Below, piece by piece: positions 44,592 to 52,825 of a stretch of DNA of 64,000 nucleotides; position 1 is the first letter of the stretch; each line of letters starts with the position of its first letter. Origin of the DNA: Dyadobacter frigoris (GTDB taxonomy: Bacteria; Bacteroidota; Bacteroidia; Cytophagales; Spirosomataceae); the NCBI RefSeq assembly GCF_005280585.1, contig NZ_SZVO01000019.1, positions 1-64,000 of the forward strand, written 5' to 3'. A program made the position numbers and the translations under genes. The notes under the pieces were generated by a model. That model saw only the letters and a program-made list of their open reading frames with translations, was not told the origin of the DNA and searched no databases.

Positions 44592-44627
44592 GGCTATCGG
44601 CTGGCGGCAATCGGCTTTCGGCTTGGC
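44592..44627 (+). repeat. Five imperfect heptamers GGCtnnC between hisG and hisD
   Basis: Successive units GGCTATC, GGCTGGC, GGCAATC, GGCTTTC, GGCTTGG(C) run from 3 bp after the hisG stop. They break the local AT-rich composition. Confidence 0.6.
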
Positions 44628-44644
44628 GATGAATAATATCAGTT

Positions 44645-45913
44645 ATGAATATAATTTCTTATCCTGAAAGAAGTGAGTGGCCAGAGCTTTTGACGCGGCC
44701 GGTTCAGGATTCTTTGGCTATTGAAGGAAAGGTTTTACCTATTCTTGATTTGGTAAAAACAAAAGGAGATGAAGGTTTGCGTGAACTGGCAAAGAAATTT
44801 GACGGCGTTGAGCTTGCTGAATTTGCTTTTTCACAGCAGGAATTTGATGCCGCGGAAGGCCAGTTGGATGAAGAATTGAAAGCTGCCATCCGTCAGGCTT
44901 ACCAGAATATTTATACATTTCATAAGGTCCAGTTGCAGCCTGCTGAAAAGATTGAAACCATGCCCGGTGTCACCTGTTGGCGCCGGAGCGTAGGAATTGA
45001 GAAAGTCGGAATATATATTCCTGGCGGAACGGCTCCATTATTTAGTACGGTTTTGATGCTGGGTATTCCTGCGCAATTGGCTGGTTGTAAGGAAGTTGTT
45101 CTCTGTACGCCTTCTAATCACCCGGCTATTTTATTTGCTGCAAAATTGGTTGGTGTCACTTCTGCTTTTCGCATTGGTGGTGCTCAGGCAATTGCTGCTA
45201 TGGCGTATGGAACGGAAAGTGTTCCCAAAGTTTACAAGATTTTTGGCCCTGGAAATCAATATGTTACTACGGCCAAGATGCTGATCAGTAAAGAAGGTAT
45301 AGCGATTGATATGCCGGCTGGTCCATCGGAAGTTGCGGTTTATGCGGATGATAGTGCTGTTGCTTCTTTTGTTGCTGCTGATTTATTATCTCAGGCTGAA
45401 CATGGTGCTGATAGTCAGGTTTTGCTGGTTTCTACCAGTGGAAAGTTTTTGACAGCCGTAAATGAAGAATTAGCTACACAGCTTGAAGCTTTGCCACGCC
45501 GGGAACTTGCTGCCCAGTCTATTGCAAATAGTAAAGCTATTCTGGTTAACTCGACTTACGAAGCCATTGATATTCTGAACGATTATGCAGCCGAGCATTT
45601 AATTCTGAGCGTGAAAGATGCTGAATTGATCTCGGATAAAATTTTCAATGCTGGATCCATTTTCTTAGGAAATTACACTCCCGAATCTTGTGGTGATTAT
45701 GCTTCGGGTACCAATCATACATTACCAACAAATGGATATGCACGTGCTTACAGCGGTGTTTCTGTGGATAGTTTTGTAAAGAAAATTACGGTACAGCATA
45801 TTACCGAGGCGGGAATTAAAAACATTGGTCCAACTGTGGAAATCATGGCTCATGCAGAATCTTTAGATGCACATAAACGTGCGGTTACGGTTCGTTTAAA
45901 TTCTCTTTTGTAA
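44645..45913 (+). CDS. hisD: Histidinol dehydrogenase
   Basis: 422 residues. EKVGIYIPGGTAPLFSTVLML, IFGPGNQYVTTAKML, DMPAGPSEVAVYAD and LLSQAEHGADSQVLLV are the family signature, with the zinc ligands Gln/His in the last. It oxidises histidinol twice to histidine, using NAD+. Two his steps (hisG, hisD) are followed by a toxin-antitoxin pair before hisC. Confidence 0.96.
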   Translation: MNIISYPERSEWPELLTRPVQDSLAIEGKVLPILDLVKTKGDEGLRELAKKFDGVELAEFAFSQQEFDAAEGQLDEELKAAIRQAYQNIYTFHKVQLQPAEKIETMPGVTCWRRSVGIEKVGIYIPGGTAPLFSTVLMLGIPAQLAGCKEVVLCTPSNHPAILFAAKLVGVTSAFRIGGAQAIAAMAYGTESVPKVYKIFGPGNQYVTTAKMLISKEGIAIDMPAGPSEVAVYADDSAVASFVAADLLSQAEHGADSQVLLVSTSGKFLTAVNEELATQLEALPRRELAAQSIANSKAILVNSTYEAIDILNDYAAEHLILSVKDAELISDKIFNAGSIFLGNYTPESCGDYASGTNHTLPTNGYARAYSGVSVDSFVKKITVQHITEAGIKNIGPTVEIMAHAESLDAHKRAVTVRLNSLL

Positions 45914-45952
45914 AAATTGATTGAGAGTTTTCTATAATTGAGAAAAATGTCG

Positions 45953-45960
45953 TAATTTTG
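45953..45960 (+). promoter_or_regulatory. -7 element of the Xre/RES pair
   Basis: TAATTTTG matches TAnnTTTG, 36 bp before the antitoxin start, with TCTAT (45931-45935) and ATAGA (45962-45966) flanking it. It suggests the pair has its own, probably autoregulated, promoter inside the his string. Confidence 0.4.
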
Positions 45961-45996
45961 ATAGACTAATTTCCGGTCTCTTAAAATAATAGAAAG

Positions 45997-46425
45997 ATGA
46001 CAGCATTTATGGTTAATGAGCTTTTGGGAGGTTATAATGTCCTTCAACATTCTGTGAAGAATGATTTTGATCTTGCATACCTTGCCGAAAATGGTATTCC
46101 TAAAGTAGCAATTCAACATCTTGCGGATTCCGCAGGCCTTGAATTGAAGGATGTAATTTCACTCTTGCCGGTTACGCCAAGGAATTTACAGCGATATGAA
46201 GATAAAGATCTGCTTAGTAATGTGGTTTCTGATCATCTGATCGCTCTTGCTGATTTGTTTTCAGTAGGAACCCGTGTTTTAGGAAAGGACTATTTTTTGG
46301 ATTGGATGAACAGTAAAATTTTGGCATTAGGCAATGTAAAACCAATGCAGTTTCTTCGTACCCATGCAGGTATCGAACTAATTAAAACGGAACTGGGTCG
46401 TATTGAGCACGGTATTTTTGCATAA
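45997..46425 (+). CDS. Xre/ParS-type antitoxin (DUF2384)
   Basis: 142 residues: an Xre-like helix-turn-helix (about 40-75) and a C-terminal toxin-binding (MbcA/ParS, formerly DUF2384) domain, whose end KPMQFLRTHAGIELIKTELGRIEHG is diagnostic (quoted to show the conserved G-x-E-x3-TELGRIEHG part). It binds and neutralises the RES toxin, whose ATG shares the last base of its stop. It likely also represses the pair's promoter. Confidence 0.9.
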   Translation: MTAFMVNELLGGYNVLQHSVKNDFDLAYLAENGIPKVAIQHLADSAGLELKDVISLLPVTPRNLQRYEDKDLLSNVVSDHLIALADLFSVGTRVLGKDYFLDWMNSKILALGNVKPMQFLRTHAGIELIKTELGRIEHGIFA

Positions 46426-46865
46426 TGGAGTTATTCAGAATTACAAGGTCCGAATATCAGCATGATTTGACAGGAATAGGCGCTTATCGGCATGGAGGAA
46501 GATGGAATACGCCTCAGAATTCCATGCTTTATACATCTTCACGCCGTTCGCTGGCTATGCTGGAAATCATCGTTCACTGGCAGCAGCCGAATCCTCCGAA
46601 AGACTTTGTAGTTGTTGTTTTGTTTGTGCCGGATAATACGCCTGTTTACAACCCTTATCCAATTATTGATTGGCATGAAGATCCGCAGTGGAGTAAGGAA
46701 ATGGGAGATTCCTGGTTGAAGGAAAATAAAACGCTGCTTATGAGTGTCCCTTCGGTTGTGGTGCCTTCTGAAAAAAACTATTTGATTAACCCGTTACATG
46801 CTGATTTTGGCTCTGTCAAGATTATTAATACCGAGCCTTTTCAGTTTGACAAAAGATTATTTTAA
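46425..46865 (+). CDS. RES-domain toxin
   Basis: 146 residues with the RES pattern: R near the start (MELFRITRSEY), GGRWNTP, YTSSRRSLAMLEIIVH with the Glu, and a late Ser (LLMSVPSVVVPSEKNYLINP). RES toxins act as NAD+-degrading ADP-ribosyltransferase-like enzymes (COG5654, MbcT). It overlaps the antitoxin gene by one base and is followed 63 bp later by hisC. Confidence 0.9.
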   Translation: MELFRITRSEYQHDLTGIGAYRHGGRWNTPQNSMLYTSSRRSLAMLEIIVHWQQPNPPKDFVVVVLFVPDNTPVYNPYPIIDWHEDPQWSKEMGDSWLKENKTLLMSVPSVVVPSEKNYLINPLHADFGSVKIINTEPFQFDKRLF

Positions 46866-46928
46866 TAATTACAGGAGCAAAAGAAAATCGCATAAAACCG
46901 GAAGATTGCTCTCAAATAGATAGTACAA

Positions 46929-48002
46929 ATGAACAATTCCTTCGACCTGAATTCGGTCATCCGCCCGCACATTTTAACACTGGCTCCTTATTCGTCGGCA
47001 CGTGATGAGTATACAGGACATTCAGGTGTATTTCTGGATGCCAACGAAAATCCTTACGGATCCGTAACCGTTGAAGATTATAACCGCTACCCGGATCCAT
47101 ATCAGGCTGAAATCAAAGCGAAATTAAGTCCGATAAAAAATATAGATACCAAAAGAATTTTTCTTGGAAACGGAAGTGACGAACCGATCGATTTATTAAT
47201 CCGGGCTACCTGTACACCTGAAAAAGACCATGTTATTATTTTACCGCCAACCTATGGCATGTATGAAGTAAGTGCTTCCATACATAACGTACAGATTGAT
47301 AAAGTTTCGTTAACAGCTGATTATCAAATTGATGTTAATGCTGTTTTAAGAGCGATCACGCCGGATACCAAAATAATATGGGTTTGTACGCCTAACAATC
47401 CTACAGGGAATGTGATGCAGGATGAGGCTATTGTTACGCTTTTGAATAATTTCAATGGTCTGGTTGTAGTGGATGAGGCTTATGTTGATTTTACGGATTC
47501 TGTCTCCTGGATCTCGCGTCTGGATGAATTCCCGAATCTGGTTGTTTTGCAAACTTTTTCAAAAGCATGGGGACTTGCAGGTATCCGTGCCGGTATGTGT
47601 TTTGCCTCTGCGGACCTGATCAAAATCCTGAATAAGATAAAATCGCCGTATAATATCAGTCTGCCGGCTCAGCGTGCTTTGCTTGAAGGTTTAGGTGCGG
47701 TTGAAAAGAAGGACGAAATGGTGAAAGAAATTCTGAAAGAAAGAGCTTCTTTACGTACGATGCTGGAAAATTTATCGTTGGTGAATAAAGTATTTCCATC
47801 CGATGCGAATTTCTTGCTTGTGCATTTTGATGACGCAAGAGCTGTGATGGCTTATTTGATCGACGAAGCCATTATCGTTCGCGACAGATCAAAGGTACAT
47901 TTGTGTGAAGGATGTTTGCGAATTACTGTGGGTACCGAGCAAGAAAATGAGGTTTTGATAGAATCTTTAAAAAAATATCAGCAAAATAGCGTAATTGCAT
48001 AA
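46929..48002 (+). CDS. hisC: Histidinol-phosphate aminotransferase
   Basis: 357 residues of a fold-type I PLP aminotransferase: LDANENPYGS, the phosphate-binding NNPTG (CTPNNPTGNV), DEAYVDFT, and the PLP lysine in TFSKAWGLAGIRAG. It transfers an amino group to imidazole-acetol phosphate. The short form and position after hisG/hisD support hisC over an aromatic aminotransferase. Confidence 0.94.
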   Translation: MNNSFDLNSVIRPHILTLAPYSSARDEYTGHSGVFLDANENPYGSVTVEDYNRYPDPYQAEIKAKLSPIKNIDTKRIFLGNGSDEPIDLLIRATCTPEKDHVIILPPTYGMYEVSASIHNVQIDKVSLTADYQIDVNAVLRAITPDTKIIWVCTPNNPTGNVMQDEAIVTLLNNFNGLVVVDEAYVDFTDSVSWISRLDEFPNLVVLQTFSKAWGLAGIRAGMCFASADLIKILNKIKSPYNISLPAQRALLEGLGAVEKKDEMVKEILKERASLRTMLENLSLVNKVFPSDANFLLVHFDDARAVMAYLIDEAIIVRDRSKVHLCEGCLRITVGTEQENEVLIESLKKYQQNSVIA

Positions 48003-48052
48003 ACACTTTTAAATCACACTATAACAACAATCCCAGCACCAACCATTTATTT

Positions 48053-48583
48053 ATGAAGAAATTAGCACTTACTTTTATTTGTATACTTTCCTTTGGACTT
48101 GCTCAGGCGCAGGACAACAACTGGGCCGTTGGTTTTAAATTAGGAGAACCCTCAGGCGTTAACTTCCGGAAATATTTTAATAACATTCATGCCCTGGATG
48201 TAACCATTGGCACTTATGGTGGTGTATTGTCAAATGAGCGCAGTTACCGCAGCGGAAAATATAAAACAACGGGTTTGTCTGTTCAGGTGCATTATTTGTG
48301 GACGACACCGCTGTTTAATTCAGAGAATGTTCATGTTTATTACGGACTAGGCGGACAGGTGAATAGCAGGAATTATTACCCTGATAACAAAAAATTACTA
48401 GCTCCTCCGGGAGATCGTGAGAAAACGATTTCTCTTGGCGGATCAGCGATTGGTGGTGTTGAATATTTTATTCCGGACAACAGAATGTCTGTGTTTTTGG
48501 AAACAGGCGCTTATATTGAATTGCTTCCAAGACCATTTTATCTAAGTCCGAATCTTTCAGCAGGCATTCGTTTTAATCTGTAA
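48053..48583 (+). CDS. Small outer-membrane beta-barrel-like protein
   Basis: 176 residues with a signal peptide (MKKLALTFICILSFGLAQAQ). The mature part alternates hydrophobic and polar residues with many aromatics and ends SPNLSAGIRFNL, an aromatic/hydrophobic barrel-closing strand. About eight strands would fit an OmpA-like or porin-like small barrel. The function is unknown. Confidence 0.7.
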   Translation: MKKLALTFICILSFGLAQAQDNNWAVGFKLGEPSGVNFRKYFNNIHALDVTIGTYGGVLSNERSYRSGKYKTTGLSVQVHYLWTTPLFNSENVHVYYGLGGQVNSRNYYPDNKKLLAPPGDREKTISLGGSAIGGVEYFIPDNRMSVFLETGAYIELLPRPFYLSPNLSAGIRFNL

Positions 48584-48617
48584 AAATATTGTAAGACAAA
48601 ATATTGAAAACAGGAAG

Positions 48618-48643
48618 AGCAGGCATTTAGCCTGCTTTTTTTT
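48618..48643 (+). terminator. Terminator after the outer-membrane protein gene
   Basis: AGCAGGC (48618-48624) / GCCTGCT (48630-48636) with an ATTTA loop, then a run of T to 48643. Confidence 0.88.
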
Positions 48644-48699
48644 GTAACTTGATTTGCTGTTTTTAACTACTTTTTATTCCCAAACTAGAAAATTCAAAC

Positions 48700-51600
48700 G
48701 TGTTTAAAGTATATAGCTCATCCGCTGGTTCAGGTAAAACTTATACACTTACCAAAGAGTATCTCAAACTTGCCTTGCATTCCAATTCTGATACCTATTT
48801 CCGGCAAATTCTGGCGGTAACCTTTACAAATGCCGCCGCAAATGAAATGAAAGAGCGGATTTTGTTAATGCTCAGAACTTTCGCAAACGCCATGTCGGCC
48901 GAGGGAGCTGAGCATCCGATGCTAAAAGATGTGATCACTGAATTATATCCGGTTACGTTGGAAGATACTGAGCTTTATTCAGGAGCGAAAGAACTGATTT
49001 CAGGCCGCGCGCAACTGGTTTTTCGTCAGATTTTGCACAGGTATTCTGACTTTTCAGTGATGACGATTGATAAGTTTACGCAGCGGCTTATCAGCAGTTT
49101 TACGGACGAACTGGGAATTCCATTTGTATTTGAAACACAGCTTGACGGACAACTACTGGATGATGCCGTGGACCGTTTATTGGCGAGAATTGGTCAGGAT
49201 GGCGAAGAGGTTTTATCTGACATTGTTGAAAAATATTACAGGGAAAAAGCCGAAGAAGGAAAAAGCTGGTCGTCATTACCGGCACAAATAAGGGAAACGG
49301 CCGGCACTTTGTTAAGTGAGCAAAGTTATCTGAAAATGCAGCGTGTTGCCAATTTACAGATGAGCGACTGGGTGTCGATCCGTAATCATATGCGGACTTT
49401 TGTGAAAGGCCGTGAGGAAGCTATAAAACGTCTTTCGCTAAGTGCTTTCGAACTTATTCAGGCGGAATTATTATCGGATAAAGATTTTTATCAGGGAGCC
49501 CGGGGAATTTATGGTTATTTCAAGGACAGGAGCGAAGGTAAAAATACCTGGACAGCGCCTAATTCTTATGTCAGCGGAAAAACGATTGGGGAAGAAAACT
49601 GGTATGGTGCAAAAACTGCCGCCCCTATAAAAAATAAAATTGAAGCGATAAGACCTGAACTGGAAAGGTTATATTTTGAAATTGAAAAAATCAGAGACGG
49701 AGAATCTGCAAAGATTACTTTATATATTCAGCTCGACCGCCACCTATATAATTTATCGCTTCTGGGAGAGATCAGGAAGGAATTTGATGCACTTTTGAAA
49801 CAAAATAATCAGGTTCATATCTCTGATTTTAACAGGAGGATTCTTGAAATTGTATCAAAGGAACCGGTTCCGTTTATTTTTGAGCGTCTTGGTGAAAAGT
49901 ATAATCATATTCTGGTTGATGAGTTTCAGGATACTTCCAAATTACAATTTGCCAACCTGCTTCCTTTAATAGAAAATGCGTTAGCAGACGGTTATTTCAA
50001 TCTGATCGTTGGAGACGCAAAACAATCCATTTACCGTTTCAGGGGTGGCGATATGGATTTGATCCTGCATCTCGCGCAAAATCAGGTAATGCAGTTAATG
50101 CCAATTCTGGGAGATAATATTTACAATGAGGAAAGATTATGGAGTGTTGACAGCCATCTTGAAATAAATCACTTACGAACGAACCGAAGAAGTTTCCGGG
50201 AAATAACGACTTTCAATAATCAGTTTTTTGGATTTATTTCAGAAACAGTGGGGGAGGAATATCCATTGATCCGCCATGTTTATGACGAGAATTTCCAACA
50301 GGAAATTCCTACTGGCGTGAATGAAGGAGGGCATGTTCAGATGGAATTTATTGAAATGCAGGAATTCGCCGATGAGTTTTTGGAAAATCAAACAAAAAAC
50401 GATGCGATCGTGAAAAGAAGCGTTGAATTGATTACTGAACTTCGTGATTCCGGGTATCAATGGCGTGATATTGCCATTTTATGCCGCAAAAAGAAAGAGG
50501 CTACGGCGTTGGCAAATGCTTTAAAAGAATCCGGTTATCCACTTATTTCAGATGATGCGCTTTCATTGGCTTATTCGAGATCCGTGCATTTTGTGATTTC
50601 ATTTATGCAGGTTTTGCATACGGATCAGCGATTAAAACGTTATGAGGCGGCTTATTTGTTCCACAGGATTATTAGAAAGGAAAATCCAAGTGCGGAAGAG
50701 CATGAGGCACTTCGTACACTTTGTACTAAAAAAGGACTGGATTCATTTTTGAGTTATTTTTCGAAATGGAATATTGAATTAGTTGCGTTCAGAATACGCC
50801 AGTTAACAGTTTTTGAACTGTGCGAGCAATTGATGCAGATTTTTGGACTTTTTGAAAATAAGACTGAAAATGAATATTTGTTCCGTTTTCTTGACGTTGT
50901 ACTGGAATTTGGAACCCGGAAAAGTAACCACCTTGGTGATTTTCTTCAATATTGGGATACTTCAAAACATAAACTTTCCATCACAATTCCGGCCGATACG
51001 AATGCATTGAGGATTACTACGATTCACAAATCAAAAGGTTTGGAATATCCGGTCGTTATAGTTCCGTATGCAAACTGGAAAGTTACACCGAATGCGAAAC
51101 TTGACAGATTATGGATCGATCTTGACGATGTTCCGTACGACGAACTGGTTTTGACAGAAAAAGAAAATGAGCTTTTTCCTGTTACTAAAAAATTGAGAAG
51201 TTCGCTGGTTTCGGTGGTTAAGGATTTGGATAATACCTTGGTTTCAGATCAGTATCAGGAAGAGAAAACGAGGACCATGGTTGAAAACCTAAACTTGTTG
51301 TATGTGGCTTTTACGAGACCCATTCAGCGCCTGTATATTTTGGCAAAACGTGAGAAAAACTGGAAACAATCGCAGCAGGTGAGTTCCTGGCTGCACGATT
51401 ATTTAAGTCGGGCGGATTCGCAACCAGCTTATGATGAGCTGGAAAGTAAATTTATTCTTTCTCAGGGAAATCAGGATTGCTTTCACGCACATTCGAAAAA
51501 TAACGCAGCAACTTATCTGATAAATGATGTGATCAGCAATGACCGCACAGATACCTTGCGCCTGAGAAGAATGGCTGAGCGCATTTTCGATATCGAAACA

Positions 51601-52032
51601 TTTGAAAGGAAAAAGGACCATCTTCAAAAAATGAGGCATTTGTTGATCAAAATGAATGTTGAAGCCGATTTGTCACAAACGGTAGGGCAGCTGGTTCGTG
51701 AGGGGATTGTTGTAAAGGAGGAAGCCAGGATCTTGTACGACCAGGTCAAGACTTTGTTGAAAAACGAATCTTTGAATAATCTGTACAATGAAAATGTCAA
51801 AGTTCAGATCAATAAAGAATTATTACTGCCGGGCGGAAAAATGCTGCATATAGATAGAATCGTTCAGTTGCAGGATGATTCTTATGTGTTTATGACTTTT
51901 ATTGCGGGTAGTGGAAATGAACAGCCGAAAAATCATTTGAAACGTTTGGTCAAAGTTTTTGAAAGCGAAGGAAATGAAGCGAGGGCAGTTTTGATAACCC
52001 TTGAAAATGAAGTAATTGAGTGGATAAGCTAG
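48700..52032 (+). CDS. AddA/UvrD-like DNA helicase with degenerate C-terminal nuclease region
   Basis: 1110 residues from a GTG start at 48700. Superfamily 1A motifs are clear: Walker A SSAGSGKTYTLTKEY, motif II ILVDEFQDTSKLQF, motif III DAKQSIYRFRGGD, motif V TIHKSKGLEYPVVI, motif VI NLLYVAFTRP. The C-terminal part MLHIDRIVQLQDDSYVFMTFIAG matches where AddA proteins have a PD-(D/E)XK core (GxIDRV then DYKTG), but the ExK/DYK residues are missing. It would unwind double-strand ends in recombinational repair; no nuclease partner gene is adjacent. Confidence 0.88.
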   Translation: MFKVYSSSAGSGKTYTLTKEYLKLALHSNSDTYFRQILAVTFTNAAANEMKERILLMLRTFANAMSAEGAEHPMLKDVITELYPVTLEDTELYSGAKELISGRAQLVFRQILHRYSDFSVMTIDKFTQRLISSFTDELGIPFVFETQLDGQLLDDAVDRLLARIGQDGEEVLSDIVEKYYREKAEEGKSWSSLPAQIRETAGTLLSEQSYLKMQRVANLQMSDWVSIRNHMRTFVKGREEAIKRLSLSAFELIQAELLSDKDFYQGARGIYGYFKDRSEGKNTWTAPNSYVSGKTIGEENWYGAKTAAPIKNKIEAIRPELERLYFEIEKIRDGESAKITLYIQLDRHLYNLSLLGEIRKEFDALLKQNNQVHISDFNRRILEIVSKEPVPFIFERLGEKYNHILVDEFQDTSKLQFANLLPLIENALADGYFNLIVGDAKQSIYRFRGGDMDLILHLAQNQVMQLMPILGDNIYNEERLWSVDSHLEINHLRTNRRSFREITTFNNQFFGFISETVGEEYPLIRHVYDENFQQEIPTGVNEGGHVQMEFIEMQEFADEFLENQTKNDAIVKRSVELITELRDSGYQWRDIAILCRKKKEATALANALKESGYPLISDDALSLAYSRSVHFVISFMQVLHTDQRLKRYEAAYLFHRIIRKENPSAEEHEALRTLCTKKGLDSFLSYFSKWNIELVAFRIRQLTVFELCEQLMQIFGLFENKTENEYLFRFLDVVLEFGTRKSNHLGDFLQYWDTSKHKLSITIPADTNALRITTIHKSKGLEYPVVIVPYANWKVTPNAKLDRLWIDLDDVPYDELVLTEKENELFPVTKKLRSSLVSVVKDLDNTLVSDQYQEEKTRTMVENLNLLYVAFTRPIQRLYILAKREKNWKQSQQVSSWLHDYLSRADSQPAYDELESKFILSQGNQDCFHAHSKNNAATYLINDVISNDRTDTLRLRRMAERIFDIETFERKKDHLQKMRHLLIKMNVEADLSQTVGQLVREGIVVKEEARILYDQVKTLLKNESLNNLYNENVKVQINKELLLPGGKMLHIDRIVQLQDDSYVFMTFIAGSGNEQPKNHLKRLVKVFESEGNEARAVLITLENEVIEWIS

Positions 52033-52047
52033 ATTTATTTAAAGTTT

Positions 52048-52533
52048 ATGAGTATTACAATCAGAGAAATTCAACCGGCAGATAATGCTGAACTTGCGCA
52101 GGTGATCAGAAAAGCACTGGAAGAATTTAAGGCAAATAAGCCCGGAACTGTTTATTTTGATGCGAGCACGGATCATTTAAGTGATCTTTTTCAGGTTGAA
52201 AACAGTATTTATTTTGTGGCCCTGGAAGATGCGACATTACTTGGCGGAGCCGGTATTTTCCCGACAGAAGGCCTGGGGCCTGATACAATTGAGTTGGTAA
52301 AAATGTATCTTAAACCGGAAGCCAGAGGAAAAGGCTTGGGCAAAACGCTCATTCTGAAATGTATTGACTATGCAAAAAGTAAAGGCTACAAGCATATATA
52401 TCTTGAGACAATGAATGAACTTGATAAAGCTGTTAAAGCATATGAAAAGTTAGGTTTTGAGTTGCTGGGCCATCCTTTGGGAAATAGCGGGCATCATTCC
52501 TGCGAGTTATGGATGGTTAAGAATATTGATTGA
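52048..52533 (+). CDS. GNAT-family N-acetyltransferase
   Basis: 161 residues. LKPEARGKGLGKTLILKCI is the acetyl-CoA loop and YLETMNELDKAVKAYEKLGFELL is the closing GNAT helix-strand region. EIQPADNAELAQVIRKALEEF opens the fold. Substrate unknown. It starts 15 bp after the helicase stop and may be co-transcribed. Confidence 0.85.
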   Translation: MSITIREIQPADNAELAQVIRKALEEFKANKPGTVYFDASTDHLSDLFQVENSIYFVALEDATLLGGAGIFPTEGLGPDTIELVKMYLKPEARGKGLGKTLILKCIDYAKSKGYKHIYLETMNELDKAVKAYEKLGFELLGHPLGNSGHHSCELWMVKNID

Positions 52534-52587
52534 TTTATTTTTAAATTAATACGATATTCTATTGATCTGATCACATCTAATTGTAAT

Positions 52588-52626
52588 TCATCATCAGGGA
52601 AAATTTATATAAATCCCGGATGATGA
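52588..52626 (+). terminator. Possible terminator after the helicase/GNAT genes
   Basis: TCATCATC (52588-52595) pairs with GATGATGA (52619-52626), with GGG/CCC inside; T-rich DNA follows. The 291-bp gap to the next gene otherwise shows only AT-rich sequence. Confidence 0.45.
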
Positions 52627-52825
52627 TTATTTAAATAATTTGTATAATATCAATATTTACCATTCCTTTTCTCTTCTATAAATAAATTTAGTCACACCGT
52701 AGAAAAAACTCGACCCATTCTGTGGCGAAATTAGGATCATATCTAGTTCCCCTTCATTTTTTTGATGATATTCACGACAAATTTGGATAATTGTTTCGTA
52801 AATACTCTTCGTTATTTTATAATTT

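Noticed and set aside
44590..44667. Short leader-peptide frame (starting MAIGWRQSAFG) between hisG and hisD
   Set aside because: It is made by the heptamer tract and runs into hisD; it has no histidine run expected of an attenuator peptide.
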